Positions 17,597 to 26,206 of a DNA stretch of 64,000 nt are shown piece after piece (position 1 is the stretch's first letter; each line of letters starts with the position of its first letter). The position numbers and the translations under genes are program-made. A model generated the notes under the pieces. That model ran no database searches, was not told the DNA's origin, and worked only from the letters and a program-made list of their open reading frames with translations. Origin of the DNA: Lachnospiraceae bacterium (lineage in GTDB: Bacteria > Bacillota > Clostridia > Lachnospirales > Lachnospiraceae); the NCBI GenBank assembly GCA_017620375.1, contig JAFZQN010000058.1, forward strand, positions 1-64,000. Reading direction: 5' to 3'.

Positions 17597-18331
17597 TCAG
17601 TGTCTTTCGTTTTCATTGGTAAAACATTCACAGAACCTGCCCGAAAATGCAGGTGGTTCATCCTTCACATATAGATGTGAAATATCCCCAAAAGCGGATA
17701 CCCTGAAATAAGCCTTCCCCTCACGTCTCTCCTCCGTATACACAGTAGTAACGGATGTGGGCGCCGCTATAAATCCGTGCCATAATAGCATGGTCGGTAT
17801 ATTTAACAGATAACTGAGTAAAACCGATTCCAGCCCGAAGTGACAGAAAAATGCCACAGTGTCGTTATTTGGCTTTACAGCCTTAAAATATTTGCCGTTC
17901 TTCTCATATCCGAGTTCATTTAAAAGCTTTTCAAACTCTGTCCAGACATAACGGACTTCTTCCTTCACGTTAGCCTCCATAAATACCGGATACTCAGTCC
18001 ACTTATCAAAGTCATAGAAGATCTCGTTTCCTGTCCAGTCCTCCGGCATCCAGTCCCAACATATCGAACCCATTTCAGGTCTGTCAGGTCTCTTTATCCT
18101 GGGAGCAAACTCCTTAAGCCAGTCATATACTTTAGGTTCCGAGCTGAGCTTCATTTTCTTTAGACATGCCTCCGCAGTCTCTCTGGCTCTTCCTAACGGC
18201 GATATATATACCCTGTCTATTTTTTCTTTTGCTATCCTGTCGGACAACAGCTCCGCTTCTCTTTTGCCTTTTTCCGTCAGGCTGTCATTGACATAATCGG
18301 GGTCACCGTGTCTAATTATCAGTAATCTCAT
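17597..18331 (-). CDS. Histidine phosphatase family protein
   Basis: A 244-residue member of the phosphoglycerate-mutase-like superfamily. The catalytic RHG is at residues 7-9 (LIIRHGDPDY), the acid/base region is SPLGRARETAEACL, and the second histidine occurs in VAFFCHFG. An insertion between the two halves (WDWMPEDWTGNEIFYDFDKW) gives it more than the usual 200 residues. Substrate unknown. It sits between hemW and copA on one strand. Confidence 0.88.
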   Translation of the reverse strand: MRLLIIRHGDPDYVNDSLTEKGKREAELLSDRIAKEKIDRVYISPLGRARETAEACLKKMKLSSEPKVYDWLKEFAPRIKRPDRPEMGSICWDWMPEDWTGNEIFYDFDKWTEYPVFMEANVKEEVRYVWTEFEKLLNELGYEKNGKYFKAVKPNNDTVAFFCHFGLESVLLSYLLNIPTMLLWHGFIAAPTSVTTVYTEERREGKAYFRVSAFGDISHLYVKDEPPAFSGRFCECFTNENERH

Positions 18332-18373
18332 ATATCCATAATCCTCGTTCTATGATCTCAATTCTTAAGTCCT

Positions 18374-19573
18374 TTATAAAAACTCACACAATACCGTATT
18401 GCTTACATCACGTCCTCTTTCGGTAAAACGGATAAAGTCCCCGTCCTTTTCCAAAAGTCCCATTTGTATGTATTTTTCTATGATATCCTTGTACTTTGCC
18501 ATTATATCGGTCCCGTACCGGCTCGAAAACCCGGTAACCGATATTCCTTTGGTCATCCTCAATCCCAGTATGCAGTACTCCGACATCTGCTCAATCTTAC
18601 CTAATACTTCCTCCGTTACGGCACAATCTGCCGGAGATGCGGTATAAAATTCCATATCGTCGGTATTTTTGATGCGTAACATACTATTTTCGTCATCAGT
18701 CTTAACCGCAGCAGCTTTTAACTTAAGAGCATTTTTATAAGAAAGATATGATGCTGCTCCAAGTCCCGCACCTATATACTCTTCACCTGTCCAATAGCCT
18801 ATATTGTGCCTGCACTCAAAGCCTTTTTTCGCATAATTGGATATCTCGTATCTGTAATAGTCCTGCTTTTCCAGATACTCTTTAGTATAATGATATATCT
18901 CCCGTTCCTCGTCTTCATCCGGCAGTTTAAGGCTGTCCGGATCTTCTTCGTATCTTTTATACAGAGGCGTACCCCCCTCGAGTATAAGACTGTATGCGGA
19001 AATATGCTTAGGTGAAAGTTCTGTTACCTTCTCTAAGGTATCCTTCCAGTTAGCCATATTCTGACCGGGTACAGAAGAAATAAGATCGACATTTATATCA
19101 TCAAACCCCACGCTTTCTGCCAACCTGTAACTTTCACGGAACTGCTCAAAGGTATGTATCCTACCCAGTGCCTTAAGTATGCCGTTATCGGCGGACTGAA
19201 GGCCAAGGCTTAATCTGTTTACTCCGTAATCCTTATACATCTTAAGCTTATCGATGTTTAGTGTACCCGGATTGCACTCAACGGTAAACTCTTTCGGAGC
19301 TATCCCTTCAGATATAACCTTAAGTAACTTCTCAGTCTCACTCAGATCAAGTACCGAAGGAGTACCTCCGCCTATAAAGCATGTATCACACCCGATCCCT
19401 TCATCCTTAAGTACTGTCATAATACCCTTAAGCTCCGTGCACAGAGCGTCTGTATAATGACAGGAAAGGCTGCGGTGCTTTTCATCAGCACCACAGCCAA
19501 ATCCGGGAAATGAAAGGAAATCACAATAATCGCATTTTCTGACACAAAACGGTATATGTACGTATAATTCCAT
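18374..19573 (-). CDS. hemW: Radical SAM heme chaperone HemW
   Basis: A 399-residue radical SAM protein of the HemW (formerly HemN-like) family. The [4Fe-4S] ligands are in CVRKCDYCDF near residue 10, followed by CFIGGGTPSVL (SAM-binding GGGTPS), NPGTL, RLSLGLQS, DLISSVPGQ and the C-terminal HemN-C region (ISVTGFSSRYG). HemW binds heme and delivers it to membrane acceptors. An insertion rich in Cys and Gly after the cluster motif (GFGCGADEKHRSLSC) is atypical. It starts 34 bases after the GH25 gene. Confidence 0.92.
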   Translation of the reverse strand: MELYVHIPFCVRKCDYCDFLSFPGFGCGADEKHRSLSCHYTDALCTELKGIMTVLKDEGIGCDTCFIGGGTPSVLDLSETEKLLKVISEGIAPKEFTVECNPGTLNIDKLKMYKDYGVNRLSLGLQSADNGILKALGRIHTFEQFRESYRLAESVGFDDINVDLISSVPGQNMANWKDTLEKVTELSPKHISAYSLILEGGTPLYKRYEEDPDSLKLPDEDEEREIYHYTKEYLEKQDYYRYEISNYAKKGFECRHNIGYWTGEEYIGAGLGAASYLSYKNALKLKAAAVKTDDENSMLRIKNTDDMEFYTASPADCAVTEEVLGKIEQMSEYCILGLRMTKGISVTGFSSRYGTDIMAKYKDIIEKYIQMGLLEKDGDFIRFTERGRDVSNTVLCEFL

Positions 19574-19606
19574 ATTCGCACCATTTCCAGCTGTTATCTT
19601 ACATGA

Positions 19607-21643
19607 TCATTCATTGCTGTCATCAGCTTTTGAATAATCTACAAACGATATATCAAGATCGACATTACCCTTTATACCCGGGATAGAACCCGACTCCGAA
19701 TACTGCAGCATCTGGAAATCATAAGGGAACGTGATCTTATCCGAATATACGGCAAACCACTTGTCATATTTTTCCAGTCTCTCAAGGTTGATACCCATGA
19801 TCATGTACTTGGTATTGGCATAGATCATAGGAGTATAACCTGCTGCAGCTATCCTGTCACAGAACGTGATACACATATCGGTCCTGTCTTCATAGCTTAA
19901 TCCGTTTGCTCTTGCATTATATGTAGCCACTCTCTCCGTATCAAATATCACAGGGTAAGTAACATTATACTTCTTAACCGCACGGATGACAAAATCGGCT
20001 TCTTCTTCAGCTTCCTCTTTTGTTATAGCCTGTGAGAAGAAATAAACACCTGTCTTGATGCCTGCCGCAGCCGCCTCTTCCATATTCTTTTCGAATACGG
20101 GATCAAGCTCCAATGTACCTTCATTCATACCACGATATCCCAGACGGATTATCGCAAATTCCACGCCTGCAGCAGCCACCTTTTTCCAATCGATGGTGCC
20201 CTGGTATTTTGATACATCTATACCTCTTATAGAGAGTTTTGAACCGTTTTCATCAAGATAAGTCCAGTTGTTGGGATCGGACGTATCAAGTCTGTCCCAA
20301 TCATAAGAACACTCTGCAACCTTATCGTTTATCGGGATATAGTATCTTTCGGAATTATATCCGTTAATTGTAACGTATCTTTCGGGGATGGATTCTAACG
20401 GAAGTATGATACCCATCATATCGGGATCTTCAACATTGGGATTGGCATATGCGCCAAACTTAACGTTTCCGACTACTACCGAACCCTGTCCGAGTAAAAA
20501 GTCACCCTTAAGCTCACCCAGATAGTACTTTCTGCCGAGCTTAACAACTGTGGTCCAGCTGATACCCTCTTCACCGTATTCGAGTCTGAATTCACTGCTT
20601 ATATCGATAACATCTTTTTCATTCAGACTGTCATCATTGTAGCCTATCTCGCTGAATCCGGCATCGGTAAGGCCGTACTTATACAGAGCTTTGCTGGTCT
20701 CAAGTTCAAATAATATCGGTACTTCTGCCAGACCGCTCGGAAGTTCTGAAAACTGTGCCTTTTTCATCAGGCTAATGATCTTCTTCGAGATAGTTTCTTT
20801 AGTCTTTTCATTTTCCCCGTAGTACTCGGTAAGGTCACTCACATCCACTATCCTGAAGTGATCCGGTATCCTTCCGTAACCGGTATAATCCGTAAGTACC
20901 GCCATCTTATTGCCGTTCATATTACACCACTTGGGGCATAAGGTTTCGACATTTATCTCAAAATCATATTCGTAAGGTTCAAATACTCTCTTGTCCCCCT
21001 TCTCAAAGAAGATTGTCTTCTTATGAGCGGCATCATTTAAATAGTACTCATTCCTGTAACCGACCTTAAAACCGTCATCACTGGTAAATACGAGATATTC
21101 CAGACCGTCCACAGTCTCAGCACCGCACTTATAACCTTCTTCAAGGCTTCCCGAAAGTGACGCTGCTATCTCAGCAAGATTCTCGATATTTTTTCCGGTA
21201 ACAGGCTCGGGTGTAACTTCTCCGGTAGTGCCGTCAGGATTTTCCGTTCCGCTTACCGAAGGGTTATCCTTATCGCCACCGTACTCTTTTTTGAGGTTAT
21301 CATATACTACAAAAAGCGATATGATCAACGCTATGACCACCAAAAACTCTATGATAGCGATACCTATCCAGATACTCTTATATTTGTTGGACTCTTTGGC
21401 TTCCTCGTTTGCCTTGATCTCGGCCTGCTTTTCGTTCTCGCTTTTTCTTAAAGCATCCGCCAGCTTCCCGGCTTCGGCCTTCTTCTCTTCCAGTTCTTTA
21501 TTTTTACTCTCTATTTCCTCAAGAAGAACCCCAAGATAATCCTTTGCTGCCTGGAGTTCATCCTCTCGGACATTCCTGCGCTCTTTATCTGCTTCGTAAG
21601 CCTTAAGGAGCTCATTCATATCCTTCTCTTCGTTATCACTCAT
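19607..21643 (-). CDS. Membrane-anchored protein with C-terminal GH25 lysozyme domain
   Basis: A 678-residue protein. Residues 10-85 form a charged coiled coil in the cytosol, residues about 92-115 a single membrane helix, then an acidic linker, an extracellular region of about 320 residues I do not recognise, and at about 480-678 a glycoside hydrolase family 25 domain (GIDVSKYQGTIDW, IIRLGYRG, GVYFFSQA, VIFDTE, PMIYANTKYM). GH25 enzymes cleave the muramic acid linkages of peptidoglycan. The DVS and DTE acidic residues are present. AGGAG precedes the ATG at 21643; the frame from 21673 lacks a site. Confidence 0.87.
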   Translation of the reverse strand: MSDNEEKDMNELLKAYEADKERRNVREDELQAAKDYLGVLLEEIESKNKELEEKKAEAGKLADALRKSENEKQAEIKANEEAKESNKYKSIWIGIAIIEFLVVIALIISLFVVYDNLKKEYGGDKDNPSVSGTENPDGTTGEVTPEPVTGKNIENLAEIAASLSGSLEEGYKCGAETVDGLEYLVFTSDDGFKVGYRNEYYLNDAAHKKTIFFEKGDKRVFEPYEYDFEINVETLCPKWCNMNGNKMAVLTDYTGYGRIPDHFRIVDVSDLTEYYGENEKTKETISKKIISLMKKAQFSELPSGLAEVPILFELETSKALYKYGLTDAGFSEIGYNDDSLNEKDVIDISSEFRLEYGEEGISWTTVVKLGRKYYLGELKGDFLLGQGSVVVGNVKFGAYANPNVEDPDMMGIILPLESIPERYVTINGYNSERYYIPINDKVAECSYDWDRLDTSDPNNWTYLDENGSKLSIRGIDVSKYQGTIDWKKVAAAGVEFAIIRLGYRGMNEGTLELDPVFEKNMEEAAAAGIKTGVYFFSQAITKEEAEEEADFVIRAVKKYNVTYPVIFDTERVATYNARANGLSYEDRTDMCITFCDRIAAAGYTPMIYANTKYMIMGINLERLEKYDKWFAVYSDKITFPYDFQMLQYSESGSIPGIKGNVDLDISFVDYSKADDSNE

Positions 21644-21695
21644 CTGATCTCTCCTACTGCTGTACAGCTTCAAATACTGCCTTCATATCTATATT

Positions 21696-21725
21696 ATCAT
21701 ACCATATTATATGTATTTAGGTCAA
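21696..21725 (-). promoter_or_regulatory. Likely promoter of the GH25 gene
   Basis: TTGACC (21725-21720), 18-base spacer, TATGAT (21701-21696), about 50 bases upstream of the start. Between this and the divergent ncRNA promoter lies an inverted repeat AATTGTC (21760-21766) / GACAATT (21777-21783) in very AT-rich DNA, a possible operator shared by both. Confidence 0.55.
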
Positions 21726-21829
21726 TATTTATTTTTTGCTTTTTGTTTGAAATTTTTGTAATTGTCATTCTTTTTAGACAATTAATTCATCTTTTTCTAA
21801 AAATTTATAGATTTTTTATAATTTTATGC

Positions 21830-21858
21830 TTGACATTTTCAAATTACGGGTGTATAAT
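21830..21858 (+). promoter_or_regulatory. Consensus promoter of the repeat-containing transcript
   Basis: TTGACA (21830-21835), 17-base spacer, TATAAT (21853-21858): a perfect sigma-A promoter with no protein gene directly downstream for 640 bases. Confidence 0.85.
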
Positions 21859-21951
21859 TCAGACATAGAAAACAAACAAAGAAAACTTTTTCAAAATTCC
21901 TTTTTAAATAGGTTATTTGATGGTTCACCAATAACAAAATAACAAATCTAC

Positions 21952-22197
21952 GAAAGAGGGGTACGGTCCAATGAAAACCTAAGCTCTATTTCAAAAAAAA
22001 ATATTAAAGAAACGAGGTACGGTCCAAAGGAAACAGTAGCTTAACTCAAAAAAAATCTTAAAGAATCGAGGTACACTCCAAAGGAGACTTAAGACCAACT
22101 TCAAAACAAAATACTAAAGAATCGAGGTACACTCCAAAGGACAATTAATCTTCTATTCAAAACAAATATTAAAGAAATGAGGTACACTCCAATGGGA
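21952..22197 (+). repeat. Five tandem repeats, about 55 bp each
   Basis: Cores begin at 21952, 22009, 22063, 22119 and 22174 (spacing 57, 54, 56, 55). The consensus core is GAAWCGAGGTACRCTCCAA followed by A/T and G(G), then about ten variable bases, then an A-rich tail ending TATTAAA. A degenerate sixth core (GAAACGAGGTATAT) starts at 22320. The core is conserved and the spacer is not, so selection acts on the GAGGTAC-TCCAA block. Confidence 0.85.
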
Positions 22198-22367
22198 GCA
22201 TAAGCCAATATCCATTAACCGCACGGGAGCGGTTCTGAACCGGAACAGCCGGGATCATTTTAAGGAGTACGGATGTGAGGCCGTATTGATATAGATGATT
22301 GATAGATTTAAAATCTAATGAAACGAGGTATATAGAAAATTCAAATGAAACTTGAGACAGTAAAGTA

Positions 22368-22408
22368 GGGCATCGGATCCATGGAAGAATCCGGTGCCCT
22401 ATTTTATT
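22368..22408 (+). terminator. Terminator of the repeat-containing transcript
   Basis: Eleven-base arms GGGCATCGGAT (22368-22378) and ATCCGGTGCCC (22389-22399) with one G-U pair, followed by TATTTTATT. The stop codon of a seven-codon frame (22345-22368) touches the first arm, which would permit attenuation. Confidence 0.88.
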
Positions 22409-22445
22409 GCTTTCGTATTTTACTCTCCCGCTCTGTTATGAATCC

Positions 22446-22474
22446 TTGACGAATATCCCATGTTTATGTATTAT
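22446..22474 (+). promoter_or_regulatory. Promoter of the TIR gene
   Basis: TTGACG (22446-22451), 17-base spacer, TATTAT (22469-22474), start of transcription near 22481. It would let the TIR gene be expressed separately from the upstream RNA. Confidence 0.65.
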
Positions 22475-22508
22475 TGGTATTAAAGTAGTCATCACGGAGA
22501 ATCGCTCT

Positions 22509-24284
22509 ATGAAATATAATGCATTTATAAGCTACCGTCATACCGAACCGGATATGTATGTAGCCAAACGGCTTCAGCAAAAGCTGGAACATTTTAAACT
22601 GCCTATCTCTTTAAGGAAGAAATTCCCTAAAGAACGCTGGAGGATAAACAGAATATTCCGAGATCAGGACGAGCTGTCACTTGCAGACAGCCTCTCCGAA
22701 GAGATCGACGAAGCATTACAGGATTCAGAGTACCTGATAGCATTATGCTCTCCCAGATACAAAGAATCCGACTGGTGCAATAAAGAAATTGAAGATTATA
22801 AAAAAATGTACGGTTTGGAAAAGATCCTCCTGGTACTTGTCGAAGGTGAACCCGAGACAGCTTTTCCGGAAAACCAGTTGTACCGTGATAAAACCGTCAC
22901 CGACGAAGCCGGAAACACCGTAACGGTCAGGGAAGAAATAGAGCCGCTGGCTGCAGATGTCCGCGGAGCTGACAACAAAGCAAGGAACAAGATGATCGAC
23001 GATGCTGTCGTACGTCTTGCAGCCATGATGTACGAGCTTGACTATGACGACTTAAAACGCAGGCACCGTGAGCAAAAGATCCGTCGTATCGCAGGTATAG
23101 CAACGATCTGTTCTCTCATTTTCTTTATATTCGGTATCATATGTTTTTCACTGTTCATGAAGATCAATTCATTAAAGAATGAACTCGAAGACTCAAACGA
23201 TAACCTAAAGATACTGAACCAGCAGATACTCGAAAACGATGAAGAAATAAAGAATCAGAATATCAAGCTAACCGAATATTCTGCAGAAATAGAAAACCTG
23301 TATGAGCAGGAACAGATCAAATACGCCGAATCCGTAGCTGCAAATGCAGATGCTTTTATCAAGGCCGGACGTTACTACGAGGCAGTCGAAGCATTAAGAA
23401 AGGCCATGCCGGACACCAAAGACGATAAGGTAAAGCCTTACGTCCCGATAACCGAATTTGTTTTGACAAAGGCTCTTTTTGAGTATGATTTCAATGTATT
23501 CGTATATGATTCAATGCTTCCCGAACCGGGTGAATACGAATATGACGATTTTTGGGGAGACATAGAAAGATACAGATTCCTGGAAACATATCTTGCAGGT
23601 GACGTAATAGTCGGTGCAGGCGTCATATCCGAAAATACTGTCCTCATTATAACCAACAAGGCCGACTTTTTCTGGTACAACCCTGTAGATTATACCTTCT
23701 ACAATAACACGATCTCATGTTTTAATACCGAATTTACGGATAACATAAACAGAGCTGTATACCGCGATGACAAGCTCTATGTCCAATTCGATAAAAACGA
23801 CTACGTGACGTGTTTTGTGATGAAAAAACGTACAGAGGATCAATACGCCTACGATATGGAAAGAGCTGATTTTTCCCAGTTGCGTTCTAACATATTAACC
23901 TATGAAAACCCTGTTATATGGTCAGATGACGGAAAAATAAGGATAGAGAGGACATCCAAACGCTCCGTAAGCATATTCCGCGGAAACGATGAAACTCCCT
24001 CAAACGTCCTCTATGACCACAAAGGAAGCTGTTTTGGTATCACACACCTCGAAGGAACAGATTACTATGCGATCGTATTCGGATACAACGGATATATCCT
24101 TAATGAAAACCTCGAAGAGATCGCACTGGTAAAAAATTACTGTGGATATGATCCGGATACCAACTCATTTCTACAGTATGAGGACATAATCGGCACCAAA
24201 ACCATATATAATATCTATCGTTATCCTTTTAAGAGTTATGAGGAACTGATAAAAGATGCCGATAAGTTACTTGAACAAAAATAA
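22509..24284 (+). CDS. TIR domain membrane protein with coiled coil and propeller-like C-terminus
   Basis: A 591-residue protein. Residues 3-115 form a TIR domain (NAFISYRHTE, then SDWCNKEIEDY, where E93 aligns with the catalytic Glu of TIR NAD-cleaving enzymes). One membrane helix spans about 194-217, followed by a coiled coil (220-270), a TPR-like helical pair (GRYYEAVEALRKAM) and about 250 residues of beta-rich, YWTD/WD-like sequence without a clear repeat. TIR domains cleave NAD+ in immunity or act as scaffolds. This one is inner-membrane bound with its sensor part outside or inside depending on topology. GGAG lies nine bases before the ATG at 22509; the longer frame from 22407 overlaps the terminator. 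Confidence 0.82.
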   Translation: MKYNAFISYRHTEPDMYVAKRLQQKLEHFKLPISLRKKFPKERWRINRIFRDQDELSLADSLSEEIDEALQDSEYLIALCSPRYKESDWCNKEIEDYKKMYGLEKILLVLVEGEPETAFPENQLYRDKTVTDEAGNTVTVREEIEPLAADVRGADNKARNKMIDDAVVRLAAMMYELDYDDLKRRHREQKIRRIAGIATICSLIFFIFGIICFSLFMKINSLKNELEDSNDNLKILNQQILENDEEIKNQNIKLTEYSAEIENLYEQEQIKYAESVAANADAFIKAGRYYEAVEALRKAMPDTKDDKVKPYVPITEFVLTKALFEYDFNVFVYDSMLPEPGEYEYDDFWGDIERYRFLETYLAGDVIVGAGVISENTVLIITNKADFFWYNPVDYTFYNNTISCFNTEFTDNINRAVYRDDKLYVQFDKNDYVTCFVMKKRTEDQYAYDMERADFSQLRSNILTYENPVIWSDDGKIRIERTSKRSVSIFRGNDETPSNVLYDHKGSCFGITHLEGTDYYAIVFGYNGYILNENLEEIALVKNYCGYDPDTNSFLQYEDIIGTKTIYNIYRYPFKSYEELIKDADKLLEQK

Positions 24285-24292
24285 GAAAAGCA

Positions 24293-24348
24293 CAAAAAAA
24301 AGATCAGGTCTCCATAAGATGCGTTGTCTTACGGAGACCTGTTTTTTA
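24293..24348. terminator. Bidirectional terminator between TIR and CAP genes
   Basis: CAGGTCTCC with ATAAG pairs with CTTAC and GGAGACCTG (24305-24341); an A-run lies on the left and TTTTTT on the right, so it can end both convergent genes. Confidence 0.88.
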
Positions 24349-24362
24349 TGTTTTAGATCACA

Positions 24363-26180
24363 TTACTTTTTAATCTGTTTAAAGGTTACGGTGCTGCTTA
24401 CACCTGACTTAATGATAAGATTCTTTACTCTCTCAAAATCCTTATCGGATCCCGTGATCTTAAACACAGCATTCTTATCAATACCCTTAAATGCGTACTT
24501 TCCTACTTTCTTAAGCTTGGACGCAGTAATATTTATCACTTTAAGCTTCTTCTGATTCCTGAATGCATTTTTGTTGATGGTCTTTACTTTCTTTCCGATA
24601 GTGACCGAAGTAAGTTTATTATCTTCAAACGCATAGGACTCGATCGAGGTAATGTAGTACTTCTCTTTTCCTACTGTAACATAAGACGGCATCGAATACT
24701 TTCCAAAGGTGTCATCCGATGTATCGACATTCATTAATCTAACCTTACCGCTTGCAGTCTTATAATAAAATGCATTTGTCTCAGAACCCTTGGATGTTGT
24801 CTTGGTAGTCTCTATGGTGAGCTCCATCCTAAGGTTCATGTTAAGTTCAGTCTTCAGAGTATATGAGCTTGTTTTCTTTGTGTACTCTTCGTGCCTTACT
24901 ACCTGATCCGGAGCAGGGGTGGTCGTGGGTACCGGTGTTGTAGTTACAACAGGTACGGGTGTAGATGTGATGACCGGTACGGGTGTGGTTGTTACAACGG
25001 GTGCGGGAGTTGTTGTAACAACAGGCGTAGGTGTTGAAGTAACAACAGGTGTAGGTGTTGAAGTAACAACAGGTGTAGGTGTCGAGGTAATGACAGGTGC
25101 CGGTGTTGTAGTCACAACCGGTGAAGGAGTCGTGGTAATGACAGGTTCAGGTGTTGTAGTTACAACCGGTGTAGGTGACGTGGTGATCGGTGCAGGCGGT
25201 GTGGTTATAACAGGTGTCTCTGTGATCACAGGCGTCGTTGTGGGATCAGGTGTTGCTGTAGCAACTGCCTTAACCGTCACATTTGCCTGTACAACATTAC
25301 CGAATAAAGATCCCGATATCACACCGGTTCCGGCTTTAAGACCTTTGACCATTCCGTTTTCTATGGAAACATACTGTCCATCCGCAGATGTAAATACCAC
25401 CTCATTTTTAACAGGAGTATTTCTTCCCGAAGGCCATGAACCGGCAAAAACCGCTGTAGCGGATACGCTGGGGAATGCTACGCTGCTGCCCTCATCAACT
25501 GTAATATCACTGACTGTATATTTAACATTTGATATCGATGAATCGGATACCTTAACAGTAACCAATGTCGCAGAATCGTTTGCTGCAGTGGCGCTTCCCG
25601 AAGGAGTATTGGACGAAAACTCCTGAACCCAGTACTTGGTCCCGTTAACCGTAACACATGCTATACCTATAGCTTTAAATCCGGAACCGAGCATGTTTCT
25701 TCTGTGTCCCTGACCGGAATATTTGTCATTATCTTCACGCCATCCAACAAATGCACTGTTTGCACTTGCGTATCCGGCTGCGATATTCTCACCCTTAGCC
25801 CCGCTTGAATACCCGAGATCAGTGTATGCTGACCATGTGCTTCTTCCGTCAGGTCTTGTATGATCCCAGTATAGTGCTATCTCTGCTGCTCTTTGCATAG
25901 CCACTTTTTCGAGCTCATAATCATATACCAGCTCACCAAGTCCGGTAGCCTGTACCTTTTCTGTATTGCTGCTGTTCCAATACCATGCATCGGACCCTGT
26001 ACGGAAAGCATTAATGCTGTCCAGCATGGACCTTGCCTCGGTCTGGTTAAATACAGGTTCGATGATCACATCCGCCGCCTTTACACCTGTCCCCGCCGGA
26101 ACAAGTATCACAAATAAAAGAACGGCAAACATGAGTTTCAGATACACTGCGTAGTTTTTACTTCCAACTTCTTTTTTCAT
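24363..26180 (-). CDS. Secreted CAP-domain protein with Thr/Pro linker and LRR_5 C-terminus
   Basis: A 605-residue exported protein. A signal peptide (1-35, ending VKAAD) precedes a CAP/SCP domain (about 45-195: LGELVYDYELEKVAMQRAAEIALYW in part, HRRNMLGSGFKAIGIAC, YWVQEFS), an Ig-like bacterial domain (205-305), a long Thr/Pro/Val linker (310-425) made of repeats like PVVTTTP and PVITSTP, and a BspA-type leucine-rich repeat end (ITSIESYAFEDNKLTSVTIG). CAP proteins occur on clostridial surfaces; their activity is unclear. The linker looks like a cell-wall spanner, probably glycosylated. A cupin gene precedes it by 27 bases. Confidence 0.88.
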   Translation of the reverse strand: MKKEVGSKNYAVYLKLMFAVLLFVILVPAGTGVKAADVIIEPVFNQTEARSMLDSINAFRTGSDAWYWNSSNTEKVQATGLGELVYDYELEKVAMQRAAEIALYWDHTRPDGRSTWSAYTDLGYSSGAKGENIAAGYASANSAFVGWREDNDKYSGQGHRRNMLGSGFKAIGIACVTVNGTKYWVQEFSSNTPSGSATAANDSATLVTVKVSDSSISNVKYTVSDITVDEGSSVAFPSVSATAVFAGSWPSGRNTPVKNEVVFTSADGQYVSIENGMVKGLKAGTGVISGSLFGNVVQANVTVKAVATATPDPTTTPVITETPVITTPPAPITTSPTPVVTTTPEPVITTTPSPVVTTTPAPVITSTPTPVVTSTPTPVVTSTPTPVVTTTPAPVVTTTPVPVITSTPVPVVTTTPVPTTTPAPDQVVRHEEYTKKTSSYTLKTELNMNLRMELTIETTKTTSKGSETNAFYYKTASGKVRLMNVDTSDDTFGKYSMPSYVTVGKEKYYITSIESYAFEDNKLTSVTIGKKVKTINKNAFRNQKKLKVINITASKLKKVGKYAFKGIDKNAVFKITGSDKDFERVKNLIIKSGVSSTVTFKQIKK

Positions 26181-26206
26181 CAGATTACTTCTCCTTCCTA
26201 TGATCT

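Larger units (their letters stand above)
21865..22408 (+). ncRNA. Putative structured, repeat-containing non-coding RNA
   Basis: About 540 bases between a perfect promoter and a strong terminator with no frame above a few codons. The 5' part is A-rich with five tandem units of about 55 bases. The 3' part contains hairpins AACCGC/GCGGTT (22217-22234), CCGG/CCGG (22240-22252) and TACGG/CCGTA (22268-22285) before the terminator. No known RNA family (tmRNA, RNase P, 6S, SRP) matches by eye. It could be an independent small RNA, a sponge for an RNA-binding protein, or a long attenuated leader of the TIR gene beginning at 22509. Confidence 0.6.

Noticed and set aside
21952..22197. Repeats considered as a CRISPR array
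   Set aside because: The units are about 55 bases with only a 23-base imperfect core, the spacers are short and A-rich, and there are no cas genes.
24919..25626. A 235-codon plus-strand frame rich in Val, Gly and Thr
   Set aside because: It is the antisense of the Thr/Pro repeat linker and has no ribosome site or known domain; the frame exists because of the repeat composition.
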